64,000 bases of DNA from Desulfatibacillum sp. Lineage in GTDB: Bacteria; Desulfobacterota; Desulfobacteria; Desulfobacterales; SpSt-501. The stretch's first letter is position 1; every line of letters begins with the position of its first letter. Location: assembly GCA_020725555.1 (NCBI GenBank), contig DYEU01000032.1, positions 1 to 64,000 on the forward strand, read 5' to 3'. The position numbers and the translations under genes are program-made. Positions 41,092 to 49,714 of this stretch are shown in pieces. A model generated the notes under the pieces. It was not told the DNA's origin, ran no database searches, and was given only the letters and a program-made list of their open reading frames with translations.

Positions 41092-41774
41092 AGGTCGCTC
41101 GCCTGGAGGCGGGCTACGGGTCCGCCCGCGTGCTCCACGACGTCTCCCTGACCGTCGCCCCGGGCGAGATGGTCTTCGTCGTCGGCAGAAACGGCGCCGG
41201 CAAGACGACGCTGCTCCGCACGATCGCCGGGCTTCTCCCCCCGGCGGCGGGGGAGATCCGCTTCGAGGGCCGCTCCGTCGCGGGCCTTGCGCCCGAGAAA
41301 CGCGCCCGCCTGGGGTTCCGCTACGTCAACCAGGAAAAGCGCGTCTTCAGCCCGCTTTCCGTGCGCTCGAACATCGAGCTCGCCGCCCACGGCGCCGGCG
41401 AACCCTTCGACTCGGCCTGGCGCCGCGCCGTCGCGCTCTATCCCAAGCTCGACGAGTTCCGCGAGCTCCCCGCCGGCCGCCTCTCCGGCGGACAGCGCGA
41501 AATCCTGCTCATCGCCCGGGCCCTTGCCGGGCAGCCCCGGCTGCTGCTGATCGACGAGCCGACGGAGGGGCTCGCGGCGATCGTGATCGAGGACATCTTC
41601 CGCATCCTCGAGCGCATGCGCCAGAGTGTCGCGGCGATCATCGTGGAACAGAACCTGGCGATCGTCCGGCGGCTGGCGGACCGGATCTACGTGATGAACG
41701 AGGGGCGCGTCGTGCACGAAATCGCCGACCCGCGAAAGATCGCGGGCGCGGAACCCCTGGAGTGCTTCCTGTGA
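41085..41774 (+). CDS. livF: ABC importer ATPase (LivF type)
   Basis: Second ATPase, 229 residues. Walker A GRNGAGKTT, signature LSGGQREI, Walker B LLLIDEPTEGLA and IIVEQNLAI are present. The GTG start at 41085 has GGAGG seven bases ahead and overlaps the livG stop, so the two are made in equal amounts. Its stop shares GTGA with the next start. Confidence 0.93.
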   Translation: MLEVARLEAGYGSARVLHDVSLTVAPGEMVFVVGRNGAGKTTLLRTIAGLLPPAAGEIRFEGRSVAGLAPEKRARLGFRYVNQEKRVFSPLSVRSNIELAAHGAGEPFDSAWRRAVALYPKLDEFRELPAGRLSGGQREILLIARALAGQPRLLLIDEPTEGLAAIVIEDIFRILERMRQSVAAIIVEQNLAIVRRLADRIYVMNEGRVVHEIADPRKIAGAEPLECFL

Positions 41775-42793
41775 CCTTCATGCCGGAGAGGGCGGCGTTC
41801 TCCGTGCAACCCGCAGCCCGCGGGGCGCTCCTGCGCGAGCTCGCCCTCCTCGCTGCAGGGCTGCTGCTCCTCGCGCTGGTCATCCGGGTCCACTGGATGG
41901 CCGATTTCGCCGTCTTTTTCATCCTGGTGCTCAGCTTCGATCTGCTCTACGGCTACATGGGCCACCTGAGCTTCGGGCACATGCTCTACTTCGGCGCCGG
42001 GGCCTACGGGGCAGCGCTCTGGCTCGTCTACGGGAACGCGAGCGCCTGGGCCGCCCTCGCGGTCGGCCTGGCGGCGGCGGCCGGGATGGCCGCACTGCTG
42101 GGGGGCGTCGTGCTGCGCACCCGCGGGGCCTCCTTCGCCCTGATCAACATGGCCTTCAACGAGATCGGCCATTTCCTGGTGCAGTCGCCGCTCGCGGCCT
42201 ACACGCTCGGGGAAGACGGCCTGAGCTGCACCGCCGACCCCCTTTTCGGGGCGATCTCCCTCTACGAGGACCGCTGGGCGTTCGCCTTTTGCGGTGCGGT
42301 GCTGCTCGCCGTGTACGCGCTCTTGCGCCTGCTCACGCGCTCGCCGTTCGGCCTCCTCGTGCGCTCGATCCGCGAAAACGAGTCCCGGGTGCGGTTCCTC
42401 GGCTACGACACCTTCCGCTTCAAGTGGATCGCCTTCGTGATCGCCTCCACCATCGCGGCCCTCGCCGGCGGCCTCTTCACCCTGGTGCAGGGGTTCGTCA
42501 GCCCCCGGGTCATCAGCCCCTTCGGCAACGTGGACGTGATCTTCGCCGTCCTGATCGGCGGGGCGGGCAGCCTCGCCGGCGCCTTGATCGGGGCGGCGGC
42601 GTTTCTGGCGATCAAGAACTTTCTCCCCGTGATCATCCCGGAGCTCTCGCGGCTTCTCGACGTGAAGCTGCCGCAGTGGGAGCTGTGGCTGGGTGTCGTG
42701 CTGCTTCTGATCGTCTTCTCGCTTCGCGGCGGCATCGTCGGCACGGTGCAGGCGCGGCTCCGGAACCGCAAGCCGGCGGGGGAAGCGCAATGA
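41771..42793 (+). CDS. livM: ABC importer permease (LivM type)
   Basis: Inner membrane permease of 340 residues with about nine hydrophobic helices. The LivM signature is seen in LSFDLLYGYMGHLSFGHMLYFGAGAYG (in two parts), RTRGASFALINMAFNEIG and the EAA-like loop GLLVRSIRENESRVRFLGYDT. The GTG start at 41771 overlaps the livF stop as GTGA, with TGGAG eight bases ahead; other starts at 41762 and 41780 are possible. The next permease gene overlaps its stop as ATGA. Confidence 0.9.
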   Translation: MTFMPERAAFSVQPAARGALLRELALLAAGLLLLALVIRVHWMADFAVFFILVLSFDLLYGYMGHLSFGHMLYFGAGAYGAALWLVYGNASAWAALAVGLAAAAGMAALLGGVVLRTRGASFALINMAFNEIGHFLVQSPLAAYTLGEDGLSCTADPLFGAISLYEDRWAFAFCGAVLLAVYALLRLLTRSPFGLLVRSIRENESRVRFLGYDTFRFKWIAFVIASTIAALAGGLFTLVQGFVSPRVISPFGNVDVIFAVLIGGAGSLAGALIGAAAFLAIKNFLPVIIPELSRLLDVKLPQWELWLGVVLLLIVFSLRGGIVGTVQARLRNRKPAGEAQ

Positions 42794-43626
42794 TCCAGAC
42801 CGTCGTCTACGGCTTGACGATCGGGGCGATTCTGTACTTTTTCTCGGTCGGGCTCGCCCTGACCTTCGGCACGATGCACATCATCAACTTCGCCCACGGG
42901 ATGGTCTACACCCTCGGGGTCTACCTCTTCATCACGTTTCTGCAGGGGGTCGGGCAGTCCTTCCTCCTGGCGCTCGCCGCCAGCCTGCTCGCCATGCTGC
43001 CCGTCGCCTGGGTCATCGAGCGCTTCGTGATCCGCCGCCTCTACGGCGAGAGCCTGGACTACGCCATCATCGCGACCTACGGGGTGCTCCTGATCGGCAC
43101 CGACGCGATCAAGATGATCTGGGGGACGACGCCTTATCCCGTCAACGACCCCGTCGGCATCGCCGTGCCGCTCGCCGGCATGGACCTCCCCGCCTACCGC
43201 ATCGCGGTCGTCCTGAGCGCCTTCGCCCTCTACGGGGCGCTGCGCGCCTTTTTCCGGCGCTCCCTCGTCGGGCGGGTCGTCACCGCGGCCCTCGAGGACG
43301 CCGACGGGGTCCGCTGCCTGGGGATCGACGTCGACCGCCATTTCAGCATCGTCTTCGTCCTCGGCAGCGCGCTCGCCGTGCTGGGGGGCGTCCTCTACGC
43401 CCCGATCTCGACGGCCGACCCCTACATGGGCTTTCACATCCTGCTGCTCGCCTTCGCCGTCGTCATCGTCGGCGGCATGGGCAACCTGAACGGAACGTTT
43501 TTCGCCGCCCTGGCGTTGGGCATGGTCATGGCGGTGACCGGCCGCTTCTGGTCGCAGGCGGCAAACGCCATGGTCTTCGTCGTCATGGCGCTCGTGATCC
43601 TGCTGCGGCCCCAGGAGGCGCATTGA
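42790..43626 (+). CDS. livH: ABC importer permease (LivH type)
   Basis: Second permease, 278 residues and about eight hydrophobic helices. LivH landmarks are LALTFGTMHIINFAHGMVY, RRSLVGRVVTAALEDADGVRCLGIDVDR (loop facing the ATPase, in part) and GGMGNLNGTFFAALALG. The ATG lies in the overlap ATGA with livM, so the four transport genes form a tightly coupled block. Gene order receptor-G-F-M-H differs from the usual receptor-H-M-G-F. Confidence 0.92.
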   Translation: MIQTVVYGLTIGAILYFFSVGLALTFGTMHIINFAHGMVYTLGVYLFITFLQGVGQSFLLALAASLLAMLPVAWVIERFVIRRLYGESLDYAIIATYGVLLIGTDAIKMIWGTTPYPVNDPVGIAVPLAGMDLPAYRIAVVLSAFALYGALRAFFRRSLVGRVVTAALEDADGVRCLGIDVDRHFSIVFVLGSALAVLGGVLYAPISTADPYMGFHILLLAFAVVIVGGMGNLNGTFFAALALGMVMAVTGRFWSQAANAMVFVVMALVILLRPQEAH

Positions 43627-43708
43627 CCCGGCGGGGCGGCGCCCCGGCGGATGGCCGGGGACGCCGCGATCGCCCAACCGTTTCGCCGCAAGGGGAGGGA
43701 ATCGGACC

Positions 43709-45583
43709 ATGAAAGGCGTGTGGAACCAGATCCTCAAGATCGATCTCACGGAGAAGAAGGCCGCGGTCGAGCACGTGCCTGACCCGGTGTACGCGTACTT
43801 CCTCGGCGGGGAGGGGCTCGCCGCCTGGGTGCTCTGGAAGGAATGCCCGCGCGGGGTGACGGCCTTCGACCCGGCCAACCGGCTCACCCTCGCCGCCGGC
43901 CCGATGCAGGGCATCCGCCAAAGCGGCGCCTCCAAGTGGGCCGTGGGCGGGATCTCGCCGTCGATCCAGATGAACGCCGGATCGGCGATCACCCATGCCT
44001 TCGGCGTCGAGATGAAGCAGGCGGGCATCGACGCCGTCGTGATCCACGGCCGCGCGGCAAAGCCGGTCTACATCGTGATCGACGACGACCGGGTCCGGAT
44101 CAAGGACGCCTCGCGGCTCTGGGGGTTGGATGCCTACGAGGCCCAGGACGCGATCCAGGAAAAGGAAGGCGACGGCTTCGAGGTGATCACCACCGGCCAG
44201 GCCGGGGAGCGGCTCGTGCGCTACGCCAACATCCAGACGGCCAAGAAATCCTTCGCCGGGCGCTGCGGCTTCGGCGCGGTCATGGGCTCGAAGCTGCTCA
44301 AGGGGGTCGCCGTGCGCGGGACCCGGCGGTGCCCCATCCACGACCCGGCCGGAAACGACGCCCTGAACAAGGCGATCAACCGGCGGCTCGCCGAGGTCGA
44401 CGCCTCCAAACCCGAGGAGTTCCGCATCTCCTGGCTCGGCACCGCCATGGCGACGGCCCTCTTCGCCCCCCAGGGGAACCTGCCCATCAAGAACTACCGC
44501 CTGGGGACCTTCCCCGAGGGGGTCGCCAAGCTGGGCGGACGCCCCTACGTGGAGACCCTCAACGCCAAACCCTGGCCCTGCAAGTACTGCGTCATCCAGT
44601 GCCACAACAAGTGCGAGGTGAAAAGCGGCCCGTATGCGTATAAGGGCAAGGGCCCGGAGTACGAGTCCTTCGCCATGATGGGCTTCAACCTCCTGATCGA
44701 CGACCAGGCGGCCGTCGCCTACGCGGGCGAGCTCGCCAACCGCTACTCGATGGACACGATCTCCCTGGGCGCCGTTCTCGCCTGGGCCTTCGAGTGCTAC
44801 GAAAAGGGGGTTCTCACGCGGGAGGACACCTACGGCATCGAGCTCACCTGGGGCAACGCCCAGGCGCTCGTGGAGATGACCCGCAAGATCGGCGAACGGG
44901 CCCCGGGCCTGGGCTACCTCCTGGGCGAGGGCTGCAAGACCGCCTCCGAGCGCATCGGTCAGGGCTCCGAGGACTGGGCCGTCCAGATGAAGGGCCAGGA
45001 GATCGCCGCCCACAACTGGCGCGCCCAGTACATCTCCGCCCTCAACTACTGCACCGGCGTCGCCTCCGGCCCCAACCACGAGCGCGGCAACTCCCAGCAC
45101 ATCTGGGTCGGGCACCGCTATCTCCCCGAGTGGGGGATCGACCACGTGGACAACGAGGAGCGCTGGTCCTGGGAGAAGGCCGCCGAGCGCAACGCCAAGT
45201 TCCACGACTACTGCAACGTGATCAACTCCTCCGTGCACTGCAAGTTCCAGGAGTTCGCCGGCTACACGCTGACCGACCTGCTCGCCACCATCAACACCTG
45301 CACCGGCCTCGCCTGGACCCAGGAGGACCTGCAGCGCTGCGGCGACCGGATCACCAACCTGCAGAAGCTGCTGAACCTGCGCTACGGATGGAAACGGGAG
45401 GACGACTTCCGCTACCCCAAACGCTTCATGGAGCCGGTGAGCGACGGGGTCGCGGCCGGCCGGGTCCCCGTCGGCCTGGAGCAGGCGATCGTGGATTACT
45501 ACCGCTACCGCGGCTGGGACGACGACGGCCGCCCCACGGCGCAGAAGCTTAGCGAGCTCGGCATGGAAACCATCCCGGGCTGA
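43709..45583 (+). CDS. Aldehyde:ferredoxin oxidoreductase (tungsten AOR family)
   Basis: Tungstopterin enzyme of 624 residues that oxidises an aldehyde to an acid with ferredoxin, or reduces the acid in reverse. The N-terminal domain has ILKIDLTEKKAAVEHV and FLGGEGLAAWVL; the pterin-binding part has KKSFAGRCGFGAVMGSKLLKGVAV; cluster ligands CKYCVIQCHNKC (CX2CX3C) with a distal Cys in NTCTGLAWTQEDL complete the [4Fe-4S] site. Residues LGTAMATALFAPQG and GVASGPNHERGNSQH lie near the active site. AAGGGGAGGG precedes the ATG. It follows the importer and precedes a MoaD-like gene, a common partner of AOR genes. Substrate unknown; the family also includes carboxylic-acid and aromatic types. Confidence 0.93.
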   Translation: MKGVWNQILKIDLTEKKAAVEHVPDPVYAYFLGGEGLAAWVLWKECPRGVTAFDPANRLTLAAGPMQGIRQSGASKWAVGGISPSIQMNAGSAITHAFGVEMKQAGIDAVVIHGRAAKPVYIVIDDDRVRIKDASRLWGLDAYEAQDAIQEKEGDGFEVITTGQAGERLVRYANIQTAKKSFAGRCGFGAVMGSKLLKGVAVRGTRRCPIHDPAGNDALNKAINRRLAEVDASKPEEFRISWLGTAMATALFAPQGNLPIKNYRLGTFPEGVAKLGGRPYVETLNAKPWPCKYCVIQCHNKCEVKSGPYAYKGKGPEYESFAMMGFNLLIDDQAAVAYAGELANRYSMDTISLGAVLAWAFECYEKGVLTREDTYGIELTWGNAQALVEMTRKIGERAPGLGYLLGEGCKTASERIGQGSEDWAVQMKGQEIAAHNWRAQYISALNYCTGVASGPNHERGNSQHIWVGHRYLPEWGIDHVDNEERWSWEKAAERNAKFHDYCNVINSSVHCKFQEFAGYTLTDLLATINTCTGLAWTQEDLQRCGDRITNLQKLLNLRYGWKREDDFRYPKRFMEPVSDGVAAGRVPVGLEQAIVDYYRYRGWDDDGRPTAQKLSELGMETIPG

Positions 45584-45585
45584 AG

Positions 45586-45653
45586 GCGGACGGCCCGTCA
45601 GGCCCCGCCCGGGAAACCGAGGGGGGCCCGGCCCCCGCCGCCGGGCCGTCCGC
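45586..45653 (+). other. 12-bp inverted repeat between AOR and moaD
   Basis: GCGGACGGCCCG (45586-45597) and CGGGCCGTCCGC (45642-45653) are perfect inverse copies 44 bases apart and fill most of the gap between the two genes. In the message this would be a large stem that may set the ratio of AOR to MoaD-like protein. No T run follows. Confidence 0.4.
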
Positions 45654-45678
45654 GACGGCCCAGAGAGGCTCAAGCGCC

Positions 45679-45924
45679 ATGAGGATCCTGGTCAACGGAA
45701 ACCCCGAGGAGATCGAACCGGGCGCCCGCCTGAGGGTCCTCGTCGATCGCCTGGAGGCGAGGGTCCGCGACGACCCGATGATCGTCGCCTTGATCCAGAA
45801 AACCGGCAAAAGCCAGCTGCTCTACATCCTCAACGGAACGGTCGTCCGCGCCGAAGAGATCGACCGCATCGTGCTGCGCGAAGGGGACGACCTGCGCTAT
45901 GTTCACCCCTTCTTCGGCGGGTGA
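45679..45924 (+). CDS. MoaD/ThiS-like sulfur carrier
   Basis: Ubiquitin-fold protein of 81 residues ending in the Gly-Gly needed for thiocarboxylation (HPFFGG). It reads MRILVNGNPEEIEPGA, LLYILNGTVVRAEEIDRIVL and GDDLRYVHP. MoaD-like genes often sit next to AOR genes; they would give sulfur to the dithiolene of the pterin cofactor or have a special task in tungsten cofactor loading. It is shorter than no member of the family and seems complete. GAGAGGC precedes ATG 45679. Confidence 0.88.
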   Translation: MRILVNGNPEEIEPGARLRVLVDRLEARVRDDPMIVALIQKTGKSQLLYILNGTVVRAEEIDRIVLREGDDLRYVHPFFGG

Positions 45925-45968
45925 ACGCGGCACCGAAGGCCGGGGAACCCCCCCGAGGAGGTCACGTC

Positions 45969-46826
45969 ATGAGTGCGAAGAAGAAAGCGATCCACGATTT
46001 CTGCCGCATGAAGCGGGAGGGCGAAAAAATCACGTTCCTCACCGCCTACGACTACCCCACGGCCCAGTTCGCCGAGGCCGCGGGTCTCGACATGCTGCTC
46101 GTCGGGGATTCGCTCGGCATGTGCGTCTACGGCTATCCCGGGACGGTGCCGGTGGTCATGGACCAGTGCATCCGCCACGCCGAGGCGGTGCGCCGCGGCG
46201 CGCCGAACACCTTCGTCGTGGGGGACATGCCCTTTCTCTCCTATCAGACCTCGATCGAAAAGGCGGTCGAAAACGCGGGCCGCTTCCTGAAGGAAGCCGG
46301 CTGCGACGCGATCAAGCTGGAAGGCGGGGTGCGGGTTGTGCCCCAGATCCGGGCGATCGTGGATGCCGGCATCCTCGTCATGGGCCACGTCGGGCTCACC
46401 CCGCAGAGCTCGGGGCAGCTCGGCGGGCACAAGGCCCAGGGGCGCACGCTCGAGTCGGCCCGCCTGGTGATCGAGGACGCGCTCGCGGTGCAGAACGCGG
46501 GAGCCCACATGATCCTGCTCGAGGCGATTCCGCCCGAGGTCGGGGCCCACATCGCCCGCACCCTCACCATCCCGGCCCTGTCGATCGGCGCGGGCCCCGA
46601 TTGCGACGGGCAGCTCCTGATCGTCTCGGACATGATCGGGCAGTTCCAGGCCTTCACCCCGAAATTCGTCAAGCGCTACTGCAACGTCGCCGCAATCGTC
46701 ACCGAGGCGATGAGGGCCTATGTGGCCGACGTGCGTGCGAAACGGTTCCCTGCCGAAGAGCACGGCTATCCCATGCTGCCGGGGGAACTGGAAAAATTCC
46801 AGGCCGCCTGCAAGGCGAAGGCCTGA
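45969..46826 (+). CDS. panB: PanB-family ketopantoate hydroxymethyltransferase homologue
   Basis: PanB joins a C1 unit from methylene-tetrahydrofolate to 2-oxoisovalerate, giving ketopantoate, and the reaction can be run in reverse. The 285 residues match PanB throughout: TAYDYPTAQFAEAAGLDMLLVGDS, VVGDMPFLSYQ, IKLEGGVRVV, GHVGLTPQSSGQLGGHKAQG, catalytic Glu in ILLEAIPPEV and SIGAGPDCDGQLLI. ATG 45969 has GAGGAGG upstream. No panC, panD or panE is nearby; instead it sits among importer and oxidoreductase genes, so it may have a catabolic role, releasing or accepting a C1 unit from a 2-oxoacid. A housekeeping vitamin role cannot be excluded. Confidence 0.88.
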   Translation: MSAKKKAIHDFCRMKREGEKITFLTAYDYPTAQFAEAAGLDMLLVGDSLGMCVYGYPGTVPVVMDQCIRHAEAVRRGAPNTFVVGDMPFLSYQTSIEKAVENAGRFLKEAGCDAIKLEGGVRVVPQIRAIVDAGILVMGHVGLTPQSSGQLGGHKAQGRTLESARLVIEDALAVQNAGAHMILLEAIPPEVGAHIARTLTIPALSIGAGPDCDGQLLIVSDMIGQFQAFTPKFVKRYCNVAAIVTEAMRAYVADVRAKRFPAEEHGYPMLPGELEKFQAACKAKA

Positions 46827-46841
46827 CGAGGAGGCTCCACC

Positions 46842-48098
46842 ATGGCCGAACTGCGCGATCGACTCCTCCTCGACCCCCGCCGGATCGAGGAGCTGAACGC
46901 CCTGCTGACCGACCCCGGGAACGAGACCGTGGGCGCCCTGCTCGCGCTCGTCAAGCGCCTCGGCGGGCCCGAGGCGATCAACCGCCGCGCGGCCGAGGCC
47001 TCGCGGCTCGAGACCCGGCTGGCCCGCCTCGAGGCGATGGGCTCGCCCTACCTCGCCGATCTCCGCTGGCTGATGGAGCAGCGCGACCGCAAGGCCTTCG
47101 TGCCGCTCTCCGAGTACGCCCGCCGCGTCCGCGGCTCGGCCGAGGGCATCCTCTGGAGCCACGCCGTCACGCTGGAGATCAGCGCGCTGCAATACTTTCC
47201 CTGGCTGATCCGCCAGGCCCGTCACTGCCTCGAGGCGGGCGAGCTCATGCCCGGCCGCTTCATCCGCGTGCGCAAGATGGCCGAGCAGACGCGCGACCGG
47301 GGCGACACGATCGCGGTGGCGGCGGCCATGGAGATCATCGGCGCAAGCTACGTCGAGACCCTGGACACCAAGGGCACCGACGGCGCAAACGTTCATCTCG
47401 GCGGCCCCGAGACGATCACGGGCTACTTCGGGGGGATCGGCCAGCCCAACCACTACCCGCTGCGCTGGGCGGAGGAATACCTCACGCACTACATGGAGTA
47501 CGGCATCCGGCAGGTCCTCAACATCAACTCCGGGACGGTGCTCGTCGGCTACCTGCTCCACCGGCTGGGAATCGACAACGAATTCAAGATCTCGGTGTTC
47601 ATGGGGAACGACAACCCCTTCGCCGTGCTCTGGACGCTGCTCACCGCCCGCCTTTTTGCGCGCGCGGACGGGAGCACCTCGCTCATCGGCTTCAACCTCT
47701 CCAACTCCGTGAACAACGACACCATCCGCCAGGCGGCCTGGATCCGGCGGGCGCTCGGCCTGGAGGACCGGGTCCGCTTCGAGCACCACATCACCGAGAC
47801 CTGGAAATCGATCGTGCGCCAGCCCTACAACCGCCGCGCGGAGCTCCTCCAGATCGCGCGCGAGGTGCCGAACATCTCGGCCAAGCACGAGGGCGGGGAC
47901 CCCGAGATCGAGCAGACCCTCGAGCACCCCTCCGACATTCTCGACTACTTCCTCTCCAAGGAAGAGATCGAGCGCGCGGGCCTCATGCCGGCGCTCGAGC
48001 GGAACTACCTCGAAAAGCAGCGCGCGGTCGAGCGGACCGCGCGGGCCCTGCTCGAGGCCGGCATCGGCGTCGTCTGCGCCGGCCGGCTGCACGGCTGA
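46842..48098 (+). CDS. Conserved protein of unknown function (418 aa), last gene of the operon
   Basis: I do not recognise this protein. It is soluble with no signal peptide. Landmarks that look conserved are the stretches EAINRRAAEASRLETRLARL, WLIRQARHCLEAGELMPGRF, VETLDTKGTDGANVHLGGPETI, YFGGIGQPNHYPLRWAEEYL, NINSGTVLVGYLLHRLGIDNE, MGNDNPFAVLWTLL, IGFNLSNSVNNDTIRQAAW and RFEHHITETWKSIVRQPYNRR. The alternation of hydrophobic strands with Asn/Asp/His ends hints at a TIM-barrel-like or metallo-enzyme fold. GAGGAGG supports the ATG, 16 bases after panB. A hairpin 77 bases beyond the stop seems to end the operon. Its steady pairing with panB could be tested by comparing genomes. Confidence 0.8.
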   Translation: MAELRDRLLLDPRRIEELNALLTDPGNETVGALLALVKRLGGPEAINRRAAEASRLETRLARLEAMGSPYLADLRWLMEQRDRKAFVPLSEYARRVRGSAEGILWSHAVTLEISALQYFPWLIRQARHCLEAGELMPGRFIRVRKMAEQTRDRGDTIAVAAAMEIIGASYVETLDTKGTDGANVHLGGPETITGYFGGIGQPNHYPLRWAEEYLTHYMEYGIRQVLNINSGTVLVGYLLHRLGIDNEFKISVFMGNDNPFAVLWTLLTARLFARADGSTSLIGFNLSNSVNNDTIRQAAWIRRALGLEDRVRFEHHITETWKSIVRQPYNRRAELLQIAREVPNISAKHEGGDPEIEQTLEHPSDILDYFLSKEEIERAGLMPALERNYLEKQRAVERTARALLEAGIGVVCAGRLHG

Positions 48099-48174
48099 GC
48101 CGCCGGCGGGCCGGGGGGACGGAGAACGCCCTTCCGGCCGGTCCCCGCCGCCGCGGGGGAAGCGCGGGCCACGT

Positions 48175-48211
48175 GACGCCGGGGGAACCCCGTTCCCCCG
48201 GCGTCTTCGTT
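48175..48211 (+). terminator. Terminator hairpin at the end of the large operon
   Basis: GACGCCGGGGGAAC (48175-48188) and GTTCCCCCGGCGTC (48192-48205) form a perfect 14-base-pair stem with a three-base loop, followed by TTCGTTT. It is the most stable hairpin seen after the 418-aa gene. The remaining 279-base gap to the acyltransferase gene has only a repeated CGTTTCGGCGGCG. Confidence 0.65.
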
Positions 48212-48377
48212 TCGGCGGCGGGCGGGAAGTTCTTCTTCCTGCCGGTTGCGCCGCCCCGCGGCGTTTCGTTTCGGCGGCGCCGGAAGCCCCCGTCGCGGTT
48301 GAATTTCCGCGGGGTCAATGGTATGGGAGGGGGCCCTGACGCCGCGGCCTGCGCGGCGGACTCCCGGAGCGGCGTGG

Positions 48378-49709
48378 ATGAAAAAGGCGCTCTTCGAAAA
48401 GCTCAAGCCGATGTTCCCCCTGATCGCCCACGAGTACCAGGAGATCGGGCCGATCGAGGAGTTGCTCTACCGCCTGGCGATGGGCAACACCTTCAACACG
48501 CGCGTCGTGGGCCTCGAGGCCGTCAAGCGCCTCCGCCACGAGCAGCCCGGCTGCAGCATCACCTTCAAACCCAGCCACTTCAGCGAAGCCGACTTCGTCG
48601 TCCTGGGGGTCGTGTTCCGGAGAAACGGCCTGCGCGTGGTGATCGAGGGCGGCAACAACCTCTTCATCGAGGAGATCGACATCTTTCGCGACGTGCTCCC
48701 CGCGCTGGTCCACCCGGATCTTAGGCGGCTCGCCGCGGCGCACGCGGCGACGATCGCGGACTACCTGAAGCGGCGGGGCGCCTTCAAGGTCTTCCGCAAC
48801 CCGGTGACCGTGAAGCACCCGCAGGACGGGAGCGAAATCAAGCTCGGCCGCAAGGACATCCTTTCCCTGAGCCGTGCCTACCGCCAGCATCTCGTCGAAC
48901 AGCGCGAGATGTACCTCACCTTCCCCGGGTACTCGGCGCTGCGCGCGAGCCTGCTCGACATCCTGAAGATGGAGTCCGTCAAAACGGGCCGCAGCTACAC
49001 CGGCCGGATCGACGGCTTTCACCACCTGCCCTTCCAGATGGACATCGAGGCGGCGCTCGACAGCGGGGTCGACCTCTACGTCGTCCCGGTGAACATCGCC
49101 TACGAGCGCGTCCTCGAGGACGAGAACTTCGCCGAGCTCGCGCGCATGCACGAGGCGGGGGAGCCCCAGGACAAGATCTACCTCCAGGACATCGGCTACA
49201 TCATCCGCCGTTTTCTGGAGGACAAGCGCAAGGTGAATCTTTCCATCAAGTTCGGCGAGCCGCGCAAGATCGACCTCAAGGCCCACCGCGGCGACGTCCT
49301 CGGCGCGCGCATCAAGTTCGCCGCCCATGCGCTGGCCCGCGAGACCTACGAGCGCATGCTCGCCATGCAGCCGGTCTTCCCGGCGAACATCTACTTCCAC
49401 GCCTTCGACGAGCAGTTCAACCGGCTGCCGACGCGGGTCCTGCGCGAGCGAATCGACGACGTGCGCGAGCGGCTGCGGCAGCTCGTCTGGGGCAAGCAGC
49501 GGCGGCGGATCGACCTGCACTACGTCCTCGGCTACAACCACCAAATCCTGTGCGCCGACGAGATCATCAACCGCACCTTCGAGGTCTTCGCGGCCCTCGA
49601 ACGGCCCATCACCTCCCTCGACGGCGACAACTTCGTGGTCCACAACGTGGACGTCGCCCGTCAATACCGCAATCACATCGCCCACTTCTTCGAACCGGCC
49701 AAAAAATAA
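48378..49709 (+). CDS. Acyltransferase of the glycerol-phosphate type (PlsB-like)
   Basis: Protein of 443 residues. Motif I is the HX4D of KPSHFSEADFVVLG (H67, D72); GLRVVIEGGNNLFIEE resembles motif II, and VDLYVVPVNIAYERVLEDE matches motif IV, as in glycerol-3-phosphate and related acyltransferases. A pattern for the FxEG motif is less clear (YLTFPGYSALRAS). No membrane helix is obvious. ATG 48378 has GGAG eight bases ahead. It follows the operon terminator and stands alone. It could acylate glycerol-phosphate or another lipid precursor; the length is about half that of PlsB, so it is a short relative. Confidence 0.82.
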   Translation: MKKALFEKLKPMFPLIAHEYQEIGPIEELLYRLAMGNTFNTRVVGLEAVKRLRHEQPGCSITFKPSHFSEADFVVLGVVFRRNGLRVVIEGGNNLFIEEIDIFRDVLPALVHPDLRRLAAAHAATIADYLKRRGAFKVFRNPVTVKHPQDGSEIKLGRKDILSLSRAYRQHLVEQREMYLTFPGYSALRASLLDILKMESVKTGRSYTGRIDGFHHLPFQMDIEAALDSGVDLYVVPVNIAYERVLEDENFAELARMHEAGEPQDKIYLQDIGYIIRRFLEDKRKVNLSIKFGEPRKIDLKAHRGDVLGARIKFAAHALARETYERMLAMQPVFPANIYFHAFDEQFNRLPTRVLRERIDDVRERLRQLVWGKQRRRIDLHYVLGYNHQILCADEIINRTFEVFAALERPITSLDGDNFVVHNVDVARQYRNHIAHFFEPAKK

Positions 49710-49714
49710 AAAGA

